From positions 186,001 through 250,000 of the forward strand of contig NZ_LUAV01000032.1 in assembly GCF_002078505.1 (NCBI RefSeq): a DNA stretch of 64,000 bases, read 5' to 3'. Made by a program: the position numbers and the translations under genes. The first letter of the stretch is position 1. Every line of letters begins with the position of its first letter. Shown in pieces: positions 16,769-25,026 of this stretch. The DNA comes from Ensifer aridi. Lineage in GTDB: Bacteria; Pseudomonadota; Alphaproteobacteria; Rhizobiales; Rhizobiaceae. The notes under the pieces were generated by a model. That model was given only the letters and a program-made list of their open reading frames with translations. It made no database searches and was not told the origin of the DNA.

Positions 16769-17554
16769 TCACGTCTCGCTCTTGAAGCCCGCCCCAGCCA
16801 TCTCGGACAATGTTCGCGTCGTGTCGACAATGAGCTGGATGGTCGAGGAAATATCCGGAGCCGGCGTATTGATGAGGGTGATGTAGGGCACCGTCAGGGC
16901 GGCGATCGCCTTTCCGTCCGCCCCGAGAACCGGCGCGGAAAGATTGATGACCCCTGCGGTCTGGGCGCTGGGCATCATCTCGTAGCCGCGCGAGCGGATG
17001 AGGTCGAGGCGCGCCAGGAATTCAGGCGTCACCCTCCCGTCGTCGCCAGAGCTGCCGAGATTCTCGGCGATCATCCGCTCGCGCTCCTCCGGCGAACGGA
17101 AGGCCAGCAGCACATGGCCCGAACCGGTGTCGAAAAGGCCGATGCGCGAACCAACCCGGATGGAAATTCCCCAGTAGCCGGGCGCTTCCTGTTGGGCGAT
17201 GACCACCGGGTTGCCGCGGTCGAACACCACGAGCTGGTTGGCCTGCCGGGAGATCTCGGCGAGTTCGCGCATCAGCGGTACGGCGAAGGAGACGAGGCGC
17301 CTCACCGGCGCGTGCAACTGGGCGAGCCCGAAGAGCTTCAGCGTCAGGGAAAAGCGGTCGCCGTCGATTTTCGTCACGTAACCGCGTTTCACCAGCCGGT
17401 CGAGCATCCGATAGAATTCGTTCGGACTGCGTTCGAGGCGCTTGGCAATTTCCGCCTGAGTTAGCCCCCCGTCGACCCCTGCGAGGAGTTCTAGGATGTC
17501 GAGGCCCTTGTCGAGCGCCGGCGCGCGGTAGCGGTCATTTTCCTCGTCCGTCAA
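16769..17554 (-). CDS. IclR-family transcriptional regulator
   Basis: A 261-residue regulator. The N-terminal winged helix spans about residues 12-70 (ALDKGLDILELL, LTQAEIAKRLERSPNEFYRMLDRLVKRGYV). The C-terminal effector domain contains GSGHVLLAF and INLSAPVLGADGKAIAALTVPY. TTG 17554 is preferred because GGGGAGAG sits just before it; an upstream TTG at 17569 lacks such a site. It is divergent from the ABC transporter operon with two copies of the candidate operator between them, so it likely controls itself, the transporter/catabolic operon, the lactonase and the CaiB unit. Confidence 0.88.
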   Translation of the reverse strand: MTDEENDRYRAPALDKGLDILELLAGVDGGLTQAEIAKRLERSPNEFYRMLDRLVKRGYVTKIDGDRFSLTLKLFGLAQLHAPVRRLVSFAVPLMRELAEISRQANQLVVFDRGNPVVIAQQEAPGYWGISIRVGSRIGLFDTGSGHVLLAFRSPEERERMIAENLGSSGDDGRVTPEFLARLDLIRSRGYEMMPSAQTAGVINLSAPVLGADGKAIAALTVPYITLINTPAPDISSTIQLIVDTTRTLSEMAGAGFKSET

Positions 17555-17581
17555 GGGCTCTCTCCCCAATGAATAACCATC

Positions 17582-17654
17582 TTCATATACGCAAGCAGAA
17601 CGCCAGACAAGGGTTCGAGCTTGACGGCCAGGGTATTATCGGTTTGTATATGAA
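17582..17654. promoter_or_regulatory. two candidate IclR operators in the divergent promoter region
   Basis: TTCATATACGCA (17582-17593) and TTTGTATATGAA (17643-17654) each differ from TTCRTATAYGAA at one position. One lies near the iclR start and the other near the transporter start, as expected for control of both directions. Confidence 0.6.
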
Positions 17655-17701
17655 TGAAGCTCTTATTGGTGAGGGCTGGCGAGAGCCAACGGGAGGAGAA
17701 G

Positions 17702-19018
17702 ATGTCGAGATTACTGGCCGGTGTCGCAGCCGGCGCGATTTTATGCGCATGGGCGGGCCATGCCGCTGCGGCGGAATTGCCGGGCAAGTTCGAAGGCGTC
17801 ACCGTCGACGCCAAGCTGATCGGTGGGCAGCAGTATGAGGCGCTCTACGCGCGCATCGCCGAATGGGAAAGGGCGACCGGCGCTAAGGTGAACGTTCTTT
17901 CCAAGAAGAACCACTTTGAGCTCGACAAGGAGATCAAGTCGGACATTGCCACGGGCAACATCACCTGGTGCGTAGGCTCGAACCACTCGTCCTTCGCCCC
18001 GCAATATCCGGATGTTTATACGGACCTCTCGGCGCTGATCCCGAAGGAGGAGATCGAAGGCTTCGTGCCGACGAACATCGAGGCCTCGACGCTCGGCGGC
18101 AAGCTGGTGATGCTGCCTCGCGCCCAGTTCGACGTCTCGGCACTTTACTATCAGAAAAGCCTCTACGCCGACGAAGCCAAGAAGCAGGCGTTCAAGGAAA
18201 AATATGGTTACGAGCTTGCGCCGCCGGACACCTGGCAGCAGGTCGCAGACCAGGCCGCGTTCTTCTCCAACCCGCCGGACTTCTACGGAACGCAATTTGC
18301 CGGCAAGGAAGAGGCGATCAACGGCCGCTTCTATGAGATGCTGGTCGCGGAGGGCGGCGAATATCTCGACGCGGACGGCAAGCCCGCCTTCAACTCGGAA
18401 GCCGGCGTGCGCGCGCTCGACTGGTTCGTCAACCTCTATAAAGCCAAAGCCGTTCCGGCCGGCACCACGAATTATCTCTGGGACGACCTCGGCCAGGGCT
18501 TTGCCTCCGGCACCATCGCGGTCAATCTCGACTGGCCCGGCTGGGCGAGCTTCTTCAACGACCCCAAGTCGTCGAAGATCGCCGGCAATGTCGGCGTGAA
18601 GGTGCAGCCGGCGGGCTCCTCCGGCAAGCACACCGGCTGGTCGGGTCATCACGGCTTCTCGGTCACCGAGAGCTGCGCCAACAAGGAGGCCGCGGCCTCG
18701 CTCATCTGGTTCCTGACGAACGAGGACAGCCAGAAGCTGGAAGCGTCCGCCGGGCCGCTGCCGACCCGGACCGCGGTCTGGGAATGGGCAATCAATGAGG
18801 CCCAGAACGACGCCTACAAAAAGGAAGTGCTATCCGCCTTCCAGCAGGCCGCGCAGCACGCCTTCCCGGTTCCGCAGACCCCGTCATGGATCGAGATTTC
18901 GAACGCCGTCTATCCTGAATTGCAGGCGGCGATCCTCGGCGACAAGACCTCGAAGCAGGCGCTCGACGACGCTGCCGCCAAGGCGACCCAGATCCTCGAG
19001 GATGCTGGCGAGCTTTGA
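17702..19018 (+). CDS. sugar ABC transporter substrate-binding protein
   Basis: A 438-residue periplasmic binding protein of the CUT1 type. The signal peptide is MSRLLAGVAAGAILCAWAGHAAA, with processing near AAAE. The mature part has GNITWCVGSNHSSFAPQYPDVY, LPRAQFDVSALYYQ and WEWAINEAQNDAY, typical of family 1 sugar-binding proteins. ATG 17702 follows GGGAGGAGAAG. It is the first gene of an 11-gene operon running to 27932. L-fucose or a related 6-deoxyhexose is the inferred ligand, from the downstream enzymes. Confidence 0.9.
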   Translation: MSRLLAGVAAGAILCAWAGHAAAAELPGKFEGVTVDAKLIGGQQYEALYARIAEWERATGAKVNVLSKKNHFELDKEIKSDIATGNITWCVGSNHSSFAPQYPDVYTDLSALIPKEEIEGFVPTNIEASTLGGKLVMLPRAQFDVSALYYQKSLYADEAKKQAFKEKYGYELAPPDTWQQVADQAAFFSNPPDFYGTQFAGKEEAINGRFYEMLVAEGGEYLDADGKPAFNSEAGVRALDWFVNLYKAKAVPAGTTNYLWDDLGQGFASGTIAVNLDWPGWASFFNDPKSSKIAGNVGVKVQPAGSSGKHTGWSGHHGFSVTESCANKEAAASLIWFLTNEDSQKLEASAGPLPTRTAVWEWAINEAQNDAYKKEVLSAFQQAAQHAFPVPQTPSWIEISNAVYPELQAAILGDKTSKQALDDAAAKATQILEDAGEL

Positions 19019-19027
19019 TCATTGGCG

Positions 19028-19051
19028 AGGCGCCGGATGACCCCGGCGCCT
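19028..19051 (+). terminator. intercistronic stem-loop after ABC binding-protein gene
   Basis: AGGCGCCGG (19028-19036) and CCGGCGCCT (19043-19051) make a perfect 9-bp stem with a 6-base loop, directly after the binding-protein stop codon and before the first permease. It has no U-tract. It parallels the stem-loop at 9141-9165 in the TRAP operon. Confidence 0.58.
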
Positions 19052-19138
19052 TCCCGTACCCTCTGACCGATGAGAACCAAGATGCCATCTGATCTGGCCG
19101 GGGCGACTGCTGGCATGGAATACCGGAGAAGCGGATTC

Positions 19139-20044
19139 ATGGGCGCTTTGAAGCGGTTGAGGCCATCGACGCCGTTTCTGCTTCTGCTGCCGGCGATCGT
19201 CGTGCTGGCGGCGGTCGTCGTCGTGCCACTGCTCCTGTCGTTCTATTCGAGCTTCACGCCGTTCCGGCTGACGCAGCCGGCCTCGCTTTTCAATTTCGTC
19301 GGTTTCCGCAATTACGGGCGCATTCTGACCGACGTCGAATTCTGGACCGCCTTCGGCCGCACCGTGCTGCTTCTGACCGTCGCGCTCAATGCCGAGATGC
19401 TGCTCGGGCTCGGGCTCGCCATGCTGGTCGAAAAGGCGACTGCCGGTCAGCGCCTGCTGCGCACGATCATGATGTTTCCGATGATGTTCTCGCCGATCCT
19501 CGTCGGCTTCCAGTTCAAGTTCATGTTCAACGACAATATCGGCCTCATCAACAACGCCCTGCAGTCGCTGGGGCTGACGGATCAGGCGATCCCGTGGCTG
19601 ATCGACGGAACGCTCGCCTTCTGGGCGATTGTCGTCGCTGAGGTATGGTCGTCCACCTCGATCTTCGCGATCCTGATCCTTGCAGGGCTGCTCGCCATGC
19701 CGAAGGAGCCGATCGAGGCGGCGCGCGTCGATGGCTGCACGCCTTGGCAGACCTTTCGCTACGTGACCTGGCCCTTCGTCATGCCCTTCGCCTATATCGC
19801 CATGACGATCCGCTCGCTCGACGTCGCCCGCGCCTATGACATCGTCAAGATCATGACCGATGGCGGACCCGCCAAGCGGACCGAGCTGCTCTGGACGCTG
19901 ATCTCGCGCACGGCCTATGCCGACGCCCGCATGGGGCTTGCCAACGCCATGGCCTATTTCGCCATCTTCCTGTCCATCCTCTTTACCGTCTATTTCTTCC
20001 GCAAGCTTGCGGCGGCTCGGACGCAGATCGGCGCGGAGTGGTGA
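19139..20044 (+). CDS. sugar ABC transporter permease 1
   Basis: A 301-residue inner-membrane permease with six hydrophobic segments. The EAA loop that docks the ATPase is visible as EAARVDGCTPWQTFRYVTWPF (about 215-235). ATG 19139 has GGAGAAG eight bases before it. Starts at 19070 or 19115 in the same frame are possible but lack a ribosome-binding site. The stop is one base before the ATG of permease 2. Confidence 0.91.
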   Translation: MGALKRLRPSTPFLLLLPAIVVLAAVVVVPLLLSFYSSFTPFRLTQPASLFNFVGFRNYGRILTDVEFWTAFGRTVLLLTVALNAEMLLGLGLAMLVEKATAGQRLLRTIMMFPMMFSPILVGFQFKFMFNDNIGLINNALQSLGLTDQAIPWLIDGTLAFWAIVVAEVWSSTSIFAILILAGLLAMPKEPIEAARVDGCTPWQTFRYVTWPFVMPFAYIAMTIRSLDVARAYDIVKIMTDGGPAKRTELLWTLISRTAYADARMGLANAMAYFAIFLSILFTVYFFRKLAAARTQIGAEW

Positions 20045-20045
20045 G

Positions 20046-20912
20046 ATGAACGAGAACGCCAAGGCCCGTCTTGCGGGCAACCTCCTGTCGCTCGCACACA
20101 AGCTCGGCCTCTTCATCGCCATGGCGATCATCTGCCTGCCGGGACTCTGGATCGTGCTCGCCTCTTTCCGTCCGACGGTCGAGATCATGGCGAAGCCGCC
20201 GGTCTGGATCCCCCAGGACCTGTCGCTCGACGCCTATGTCGCGATGTTCTCCGGCGTCGGGCAGGGCGGCATCCCCGTTATCGACTACTTCAGCAATTCG
20301 CTGATCGTCTCCATCACCTCGACGGTGATTTCGCTCGCAATCGGCATGGCCGGCGGCTACGCCTTCGCGCGCTTCCGCTTTAGGGCAAAGTCGTCGATCT
20401 TCCTCGGGCTGATGCTGACCCGGACGGTGCCCGGCATTGCGCTGTCGTTGCCGCTGTTCTTCGTCTATTCGAAGCTCGGGATCATCGACACCCACTTCGG
20501 CCTGATCCTCGCCTATGTGGCGCTCAACGTTCCCTTCACAATCTGGCTGATTGACGGCTTCTTCCGGCAGGTCCCGAAGGACCTGGCCGAAGCTGCGCAG
20601 ATCGACGGCTGTACGCGCTGGCAGGCCTTCTGGCAGGTCGAGTTTCCGCTTGCCGGTCCCGGCATCGCGTCCGCCGGCATCTTCGCCTTCCTCACGTCGT
20701 GGAACGAGTTCGCGCTCGCCTCGCAGCTCACCCGTTCCATCAACTCCAAGACCCTGCCGGTCGGCCTTCTCGACTACACCGCCGAGTTCACCATCGACTG
20801 GCGCGGCATGTGCGCACTCGCCGTGGTGATGATCATTCCGGCTCTGGTCCTGACCTTCATCGTGCAGAAGCATCTGGTCTCCGGCCTCACCTCCGGCGCA
20901 GTCAAAGGATAG
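20046..20912 (+). CDS. sugar ABC transporter permease 2
   Basis: A 288-residue CUT1-family permease, with hydrophobic segments from about residue 22. The EAA loop EAAQIDGCTRWQAFWQVEFPL lies near 180-200, followed by LTSWNEFALASQL, typical of the MalG-like partner. ATG 20046 starts one base after the stop of permease 1, so translation is coupled. The ATPase gene follows after three bases. Confidence 0.92.
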   Translation: MNENAKARLAGNLLSLAHKLGLFIAMAIICLPGLWIVLASFRPTVEIMAKPPVWIPQDLSLDAYVAMFSGVGQGGIPVIDYFSNSLIVSITSTVISLAIGMAGGYAFARFRFRAKSSIFLGLMLTRTVPGIALSLPLFFVYSKLGIIDTHFGLILAYVALNVPFTIWLIDGFFRQVPKDLAEAAQIDGCTRWQAFWQVEFPLAGPGIASAGIFAFLTSWNEFALASQLTRSINSKTLPVGLLDYTAEFTIDWRGMCALAVVMIIPALVLTFIVQKHLVSGLTSGAVKG

Positions 20913-20915
20913 CCC

Positions 20916-22013
20916 ATGGCAACCGTGTCCCTCCAGAAACTGGTGAAGCGCTACGGCGCGCTCGAAATCGTCCATGGCATTGACCTAGAGGTTGCCGATC
21001 GCGAATTCATCGCGCTCGTCGGGCCCTCCGGCTGCGGCAAGTCGACGACGCTCAGAATGATCGCCGGCCTCGAACCGATCTCCGGCGGCAATCTCAAGAT
21101 CGGCGGCCGCATCGTCAACGACCTGCCGCCGCGCGCGCGCAACATCTCGATGGTGTTCCAGTCCTATGCGCTCTACCCGCATATGACGGTGCGCGAGAAC
21201 ATGGGCTTCTCGCTGAAGATCGCCGGGATGAAGTCCGAGGAGATCGCCCCGCGTGTCGAGGAGGCGGCGCGCACGCTCGACCTCACTCATCTTCTCGACC
21301 GCCGTCCTTCGCAGCTTTCCGGCGGTCAGCGCCAGCGCGTTGCCATGGGGCGCGCCATCGTGCGCAATCCGGACGTCTTCCTGTTCGACGAGCCGCTCTC
21401 CAATCTCGATGCGAAGCTGCGCACCCAGTTGCGCACCGAAATCAAGAAGCTGCATGCCAAGGTGCAGTCGACGGTGATCTACGTCACCCACGACCAGGTG
21501 GAGGCGATGACGCTCGCCGACCGGATCGTGATCATGCGCGACGGCCATATCGAGCAGGTTGGAACGCCCGAGGAAGTCTTCCAGCGCCCTGCCTCGAAGT
21601 TCGTGGCCGGCTTCATCGGTTCACCGCCGATGAACCTCAAGGACGCCGAGATCGCTGACGGGCGGGTGGTCTTCGTCAACGGCGACAGCTTGCCTTTGCC
21701 GCGGCGCTTCGCCGATCGCGTGACTGCCGGCCGCAAAGTGACCTTCGGCCTCAGGCCAGATGATCTCTACCCGGCCGGCCACGGCATCCATTCGGGTCAG
21801 GAAGCCGACGTGCACAAGGCGGACCTCCGCGTCTCGATCACCGAGCCGCTCGGCAACGAGACGCTGGTCTTTTCCGAACACGGCGGCGCCGAGTGGGTCG
21901 GGCGCATGCTCAATCCGCGCCGGTTACGTGCCGGCGAAACGCTACCCTTCTGTTTCGACCTCTCGCAGGCGCATCTCTTCGACCGCGAGACAGGCAGGAC
22001 GTTGCGGGGCTGA
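20916..22013 (+). CDS. sugar ABC transporter ATP-binding protein
   Basis: A 365-residue MalK/UgpC-type ATPase. Walker A is GPSGCGKST (about 38-46), the Q-loop is VFQSYALYPHMTV, the signature is LSGGQRQRVAMGRA and Walker B is VFLFDEPLSNLDAKLR, followed by the switch His in YVTHDQ. The C-terminal 120 residues form the usual TOBE regulatory domain. It completes the four-gene importer and is followed one base later by an enolase-family gene. Confidence 0.94.
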   Translation: MATVSLQKLVKRYGALEIVHGIDLEVADREFIALVGPSGCGKSTTLRMIAGLEPISGGNLKIGGRIVNDLPPRARNISMVFQSYALYPHMTVRENMGFSLKIAGMKSEEIAPRVEEAARTLDLTHLLDRRPSQLSGGQRQRVAMGRAIVRNPDVFLFDEPLSNLDAKLRTQLRTEIKKLHAKVQSTVIYVTHDQVEAMTLADRIVIMRDGHIEQVGTPEEVFQRPASKFVAGFIGSPPMNLKDAEIADGRVVFVNGDSLPLPRRFADRVTAGRKVTFGLRPDDLYPAGHGIHSGQEADVHKADLRVSITEPLGNETLVFSEHGGAEWVGRMLNPRRLRAGETLPFCFDLSQAHLFDRETGRTLRG

Positions 22014-22014
22014 C

Positions 22015-23124
22015 ATGGCGAGGATAGAACGCATTGAACTGAGGATGATCGACCTTCGCCCGAAGGTGCTTCGGACCGACGCGATCCAGAGCTTCGTCAG
22101 CCAGGAAACGCCGCTCGTGACGATCACCGACAGCGACGGCGCGAGCGGCACCGGCTACAGCTACACGATCGGCACCGGCGGATCGTCGGTGATGCGGCTC
22201 CTCGCCGATCACCTGGCGCCGCGCCTGATCGGCCGCGATGCTGACCAGATCGAAGCGATCTGGCATGAACTCGAGTTCGCCACGCATGCGACGACGATCG
22301 GCGCGATCACCTCGATCGCCCTTGCCGCCATCGACACCGCGCTCTGGGATCTGCGCGCGAGAAAGCAGAGCCTGCCGCTCTGGAAGCTCGCCGGCGGGGC
22401 CAAGGACCGCTGCCCGCTCTACACCACCGAGGGCGGTTGGCTGCACATATCGGTAGAGGCCCTCGTCGAGGACGCGCTCGAAGCGCAGTCGAAGGGCTTC
22501 TCCGGCTCCAAGGTCAAGATCGGCAAGCGCCACGGCTCGGAGGACCTTGCCCGGCTCTCGGCCGTGCGCAAGGCTGTCGGCGATGGCTATGAGATCATGA
22601 CGGATGCCAATCAGGGCTTTACGGTAGACGAGGCGATCCGCCGCGCCGAGCGGTTGAAAGAGCTCGACCTCGCCTGGATCGAGGAGCCGCTGCCCGCCGA
22701 CGACATCGACGGACACGTGCGGCTCAACCGCTCGACGGCGACGCCCGTCGCCATTGGCGAGTCGCTCTATTCGATCCGGCATTTCCGGGAGTATATGCAA
22801 AAAGGGGCCTGCTCGATCGTGCAGGTCGATGTCGGCCGCATCGGCGGCATCACCCCCTGGCTCAAGGTCGCTCACGCCGCTGAGGCATTCGACATGCCGG
22901 TCTGCCCGCATTTCCTGATGGAACTGCATGTCAGCCTGACCTGCGCCGTGCCGAACGGCAAATATGTCGAATATATCCCGCAGCTCGACGACATTACGAC
23001 GTCGCGCCTTGCCGTCGAGGACGGCATGGCATTGGCGCCGATGACGCCCGGCCTCGGCATCGAGTGGGACTGGGACGCGATCACGAGCCGCGTTCTCGCC
23101 GAGTTCAGCCGGGACATTCGATAG
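22015..23124 (+). CDS. enolase-superfamily sugar-acid dehydratase or epimerase (MR/MLE type)
   Basis: A 369-residue mandelate racemase/muconate lactonizing-type enzyme. The catalytic residues are readable: Lys166 and Lys168 (SKVKIG), metal ligands Asp197 (DANQG), Glu223 (WIEEP) and Glu249 (IGES), and a C-terminal base His299 (CPHFLMELH). Such enzymes abstract the alpha proton of a carboxylate. A second, different superfamily member ends the same operon, so this one probably acts on another sugar acid or another stereoisomer. ATG 22015 is one base after the ATPase stop. Confidence 0.85.
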   Translation: MARIERIELRMIDLRPKVLRTDAIQSFVSQETPLVTITDSDGASGTGYSYTIGTGGSSVMRLLADHLAPRLIGRDADQIEAIWHELEFATHATTIGAITSIALAAIDTALWDLRARKQSLPLWKLAGGAKDRCPLYTTEGGWLHISVEALVEDALEAQSKGFSGSKVKIGKRHGSEDLARLSAVRKAVGDGYEIMTDANQGFTVDEAIRRAERLKELDLAWIEEPLPADDIDGHVRLNRSTATPVAIGESLYSIRHFREYMQKGACSIVQVDVGRIGGITPWLKVAHAAEAFDMPVCPHFLMELHVSLTCAVPNGKYVEYIPQLDDITTSRLAVEDGMALAPMTPGLGIEWDWDAITSRVLAEFSRDIR

Positions 23125-23135
23125 GGGAGGCGAAC

Positions 23136-23465
23136 ATGCAACGCATCGGCATGGTGATCGGCGTGAGGCCGGAGAAGATCGCGGAATACAAGCGCCTGCA
23201 CGCGGCGGTCTGGCCGGAGGTGCTCTCGATGATTTCCGCCTGCAATATCAGGAACTACTCGATCTTCCTGAAGGAGCCGGAAAACCTGCTCTTCTCGTTC
23301 TTCGAATATCACGGCAACGACTATGCCGCCGACATGGCGAAGATGGCTGCCGATCCGAAGACGCAGGAATGGTGGTCCGTCTGCATGCCCTGTCAGGCGC
23401 CGCTCGACACACGCAAGAAGGGCGAGTGGTGGGCGACGATGGAAGAGGTGTTCTTCCATGCCTGA
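23136..23465 (+). CDS. L-rhamnose mutarotase-family protein
   Basis: A 109-residue protein of the RhaM/DUF718 dimeric ferredoxin-like family. It shows the family pattern YKRLHAAVWPEV with the active-site His, RNYSIFLK, LLFSFFEY and an EWWSVCMPCQAPL segment near the C-terminus. It would speed anomer exchange of a 6-deoxyhexose such as L-fucose or L-rhamnose after uptake. GGGAGG precedes ATG 23136. It overlaps the next gene by eight bases. Confidence 0.87.
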   Translation: MQRIGMVIGVRPEKIAEYKRLHAAVWPEVLSMISACNIRNYSIFLKEPENLLFSFFEYHGNDYAADMAKMAADPKTQEWWSVCMPCQAPLDTRKKGEWWATMEEVFFHA

Positions 23466-24531
23466 AGCATTCGACCCCGGGACATTGGCGCAATCCTGGC
23501 CCTTGCCGGCGAGCCCCCGGCCGATCGTGACCTTCGGTGCCGGGTCCATCGTAGGCGACGCGCATTATCCGGCCTACAGGAAGGGCGGCTTCCCGATCGC
23601 CGGGCTCTATGATCCGGATCAGGAAAAGGCGAGGGCGCTTGCGGAAAAATGGGGCGTCACGGCCTATGCGACAATAGAGGAGGCGGCATCCGTCAAGGAT
23701 GCGATCTTCGATCTCGCGACGCCGCCCGTCGCTCATGCCCGGGTGCTTGCCGCTCTTCCCGACGGTGCTGCGGTGCTCATCCAGAAGCCGATGGGAAGCG
23801 ATCTCGCCGCCGCGACGGAAATCCTGGAGCTCTGCCGGAAAAAGAAACTCAAAGCCGCCGTGAATTTCCAGCTCCGCTTCGCGCCAATGATGCTGGCGCT
23901 GAAGGATGCGATCGCCAGGGGCATGCTCGGCGAAGTGGTCGATTTCGAAGTTCATCTCGCACTCGATACGCCCTGGCAGCTCTGGTCCTTCCTCGAAGGC
24001 CTGCCGCGCATCGAGATCACGATGCATTCGATCCACTATCTCGATCTGATCCGGCAGGTGCTCGGCGATCCGAAGGGTGTTCACGCCAGATCGATCGGCC
24101 ATCCGAACCATAAGATGGCGCAGACCCGCACTACCGCCATTCTCGATTATGGCGATCGCGTGCGCTGCGCGATCTCGATCAATCACGACCATAAGTTCAG
24201 CCGCCGCCACCAGGCCTGCGAGTTCCGGGTCTCAGGCACGGAAGGTGCCGCCTATGTGCAGCTCGGCGTCAATCTCGACTACCCGCATGGAGAACCGGAC
24301 ATCCTCGAGATTTATCCGAAGGGCGGCAGCGATTGGGTGAGCGTCCCGCTAGAAGGCACATGGTTCCCGGACGCCTTCGTCGGGCGGATGGCAAACCTGC
24401 AGCGCTACGTGGCGGGCGAGGACAGCGAGCTCGTCTCCTCCGTGGAGGATGCGTGGATGACCATGGCGCTGGTGGAAGCGCTGTACCAATCGAGCGCCGC
24501 CCCGGCGACGCCGCTTGCAAAAATGCCGTGA
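23458..24531 (+). CDS. Gfo/Idh/MocA-family oxidoreductase
   Basis: A 357-residue dehydrogenase-type protein. The Rossmann start is IVTFGAGSIVGDAHYPAYRKG, the EKP-like motif appears as IQKPMG, and NFQLRFAP and ITMHSIHYLDLIRQVLG follow. It is a good candidate for the first oxidation of the imported sugar, because no separate L-fucose dehydrogenase is obvious in the window; this is inference. The start at 23458 overlaps the mutarotase stop by eight bases. Confidence 0.85.
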   Translation: MPEAFDPGTLAQSWPLPASPRPIVTFGAGSIVGDAHYPAYRKGGFPIAGLYDPDQEKARALAEKWGVTAYATIEEAASVKDAIFDLATPPVAHARVLAALPDGAAVLIQKPMGSDLAAATEILELCRKKKLKAAVNFQLRFAPMMLALKDAIARGMLGEVVDFEVHLALDTPWQLWSFLEGLPRIEITMHSIHYLDLIRQVLGDPKGVHARSIGHPNHKMAQTRTTAILDYGDRVRCAISINHDHKFSRRHQACEFRVSGTEGAAYVQLGVNLDYPHGEPDILEIYPKGGSDWVSVPLEGTWFPDAFVGRMANLQRYVAGEDSELVSSVEDAWMTMALVEALYQSSAAPATPLAKMP

Positions 24532-24550
24532 CGGGGCAAAGGATTCGCCG

Positions 24551-25003
24551 ATGGAGCAGATCAGATATTTCGAGGACTATGTGGTGGGCGAAGAGCGCGT
24601 GACGACCGGCCGCACCATCACGGAGACCGATTTCATCGTCCATGCCGGCCACACGGGCGATTTCTTCCCGCATCACATGGATGCCGAGTTCGCTAAGACG
24701 ACGCCCTTCGGAGAGCGAATCGCCCACGGCACGATGGTGTTTTCTATCGGGGTCGGTCTTACCGCCAGCGTCATCAACCCGGCTGCCTTTTCCTATGGCT
24801 ATGATAGGTTGCGGTTCATAAGACCCGTCTTCATCGGCGATACGATCCGCACACGCGTCACCATTCATTCGAAGGAAAACGACCCAAAGCGTGAGGGCGT
24901 CGGTCGTGTCGTCGAGCGCACCGAGGTCATCAATCAGAAAGGTGAGGTCGTGCTTGCCGCCGATCACATCCATATCGTCGAGCGCAGGCCGAAGGCTGCC
25001 TGA
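24551..25003 (+). CDS. MaoC-family dehydratase (hot-dog fold)
   Basis: A 150-residue hot-dog protein with the hydratase signature DFIVHAGHTGDFFPHHMDAEFA and the following FGERIAHGTMVFSIG. MaoC enzymes hydrate enoyl-CoA thioesters with an Asp-His pair, of which the Asp and His candidates lie near residue 35-45. Its function in a sugar operon is unclear. With the CaiB gene at 13531 under the same putative operators, a CoA-ester branch is possible. It starts 19 bases after the oxidoreductase. Confidence 0.83.
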   Translation: MEQIRYFEDYVVGEERVTTGRTITETDFIVHAGHTGDFFPHHMDAEFAKTTPFGERIAHGTMVFSIGVGLTASVINPAAFSYGYDRLRFIRPVFIGDTIRTRVTIHSKENDPKREGVGRVVERTEVINQKGEVVLAADHIHIVERRPKAA

Positions 25004-25026
25004 GTATTGATTAGGAAAGGAGTTCC

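Noticed and set aside
16040..17464. A 474-codon plus-strand frame opposite the lactonase and iclR
   Set aside because: Both minus-strand genes have intact motifs and ribosome-binding sites; the plus frame is a shadow.
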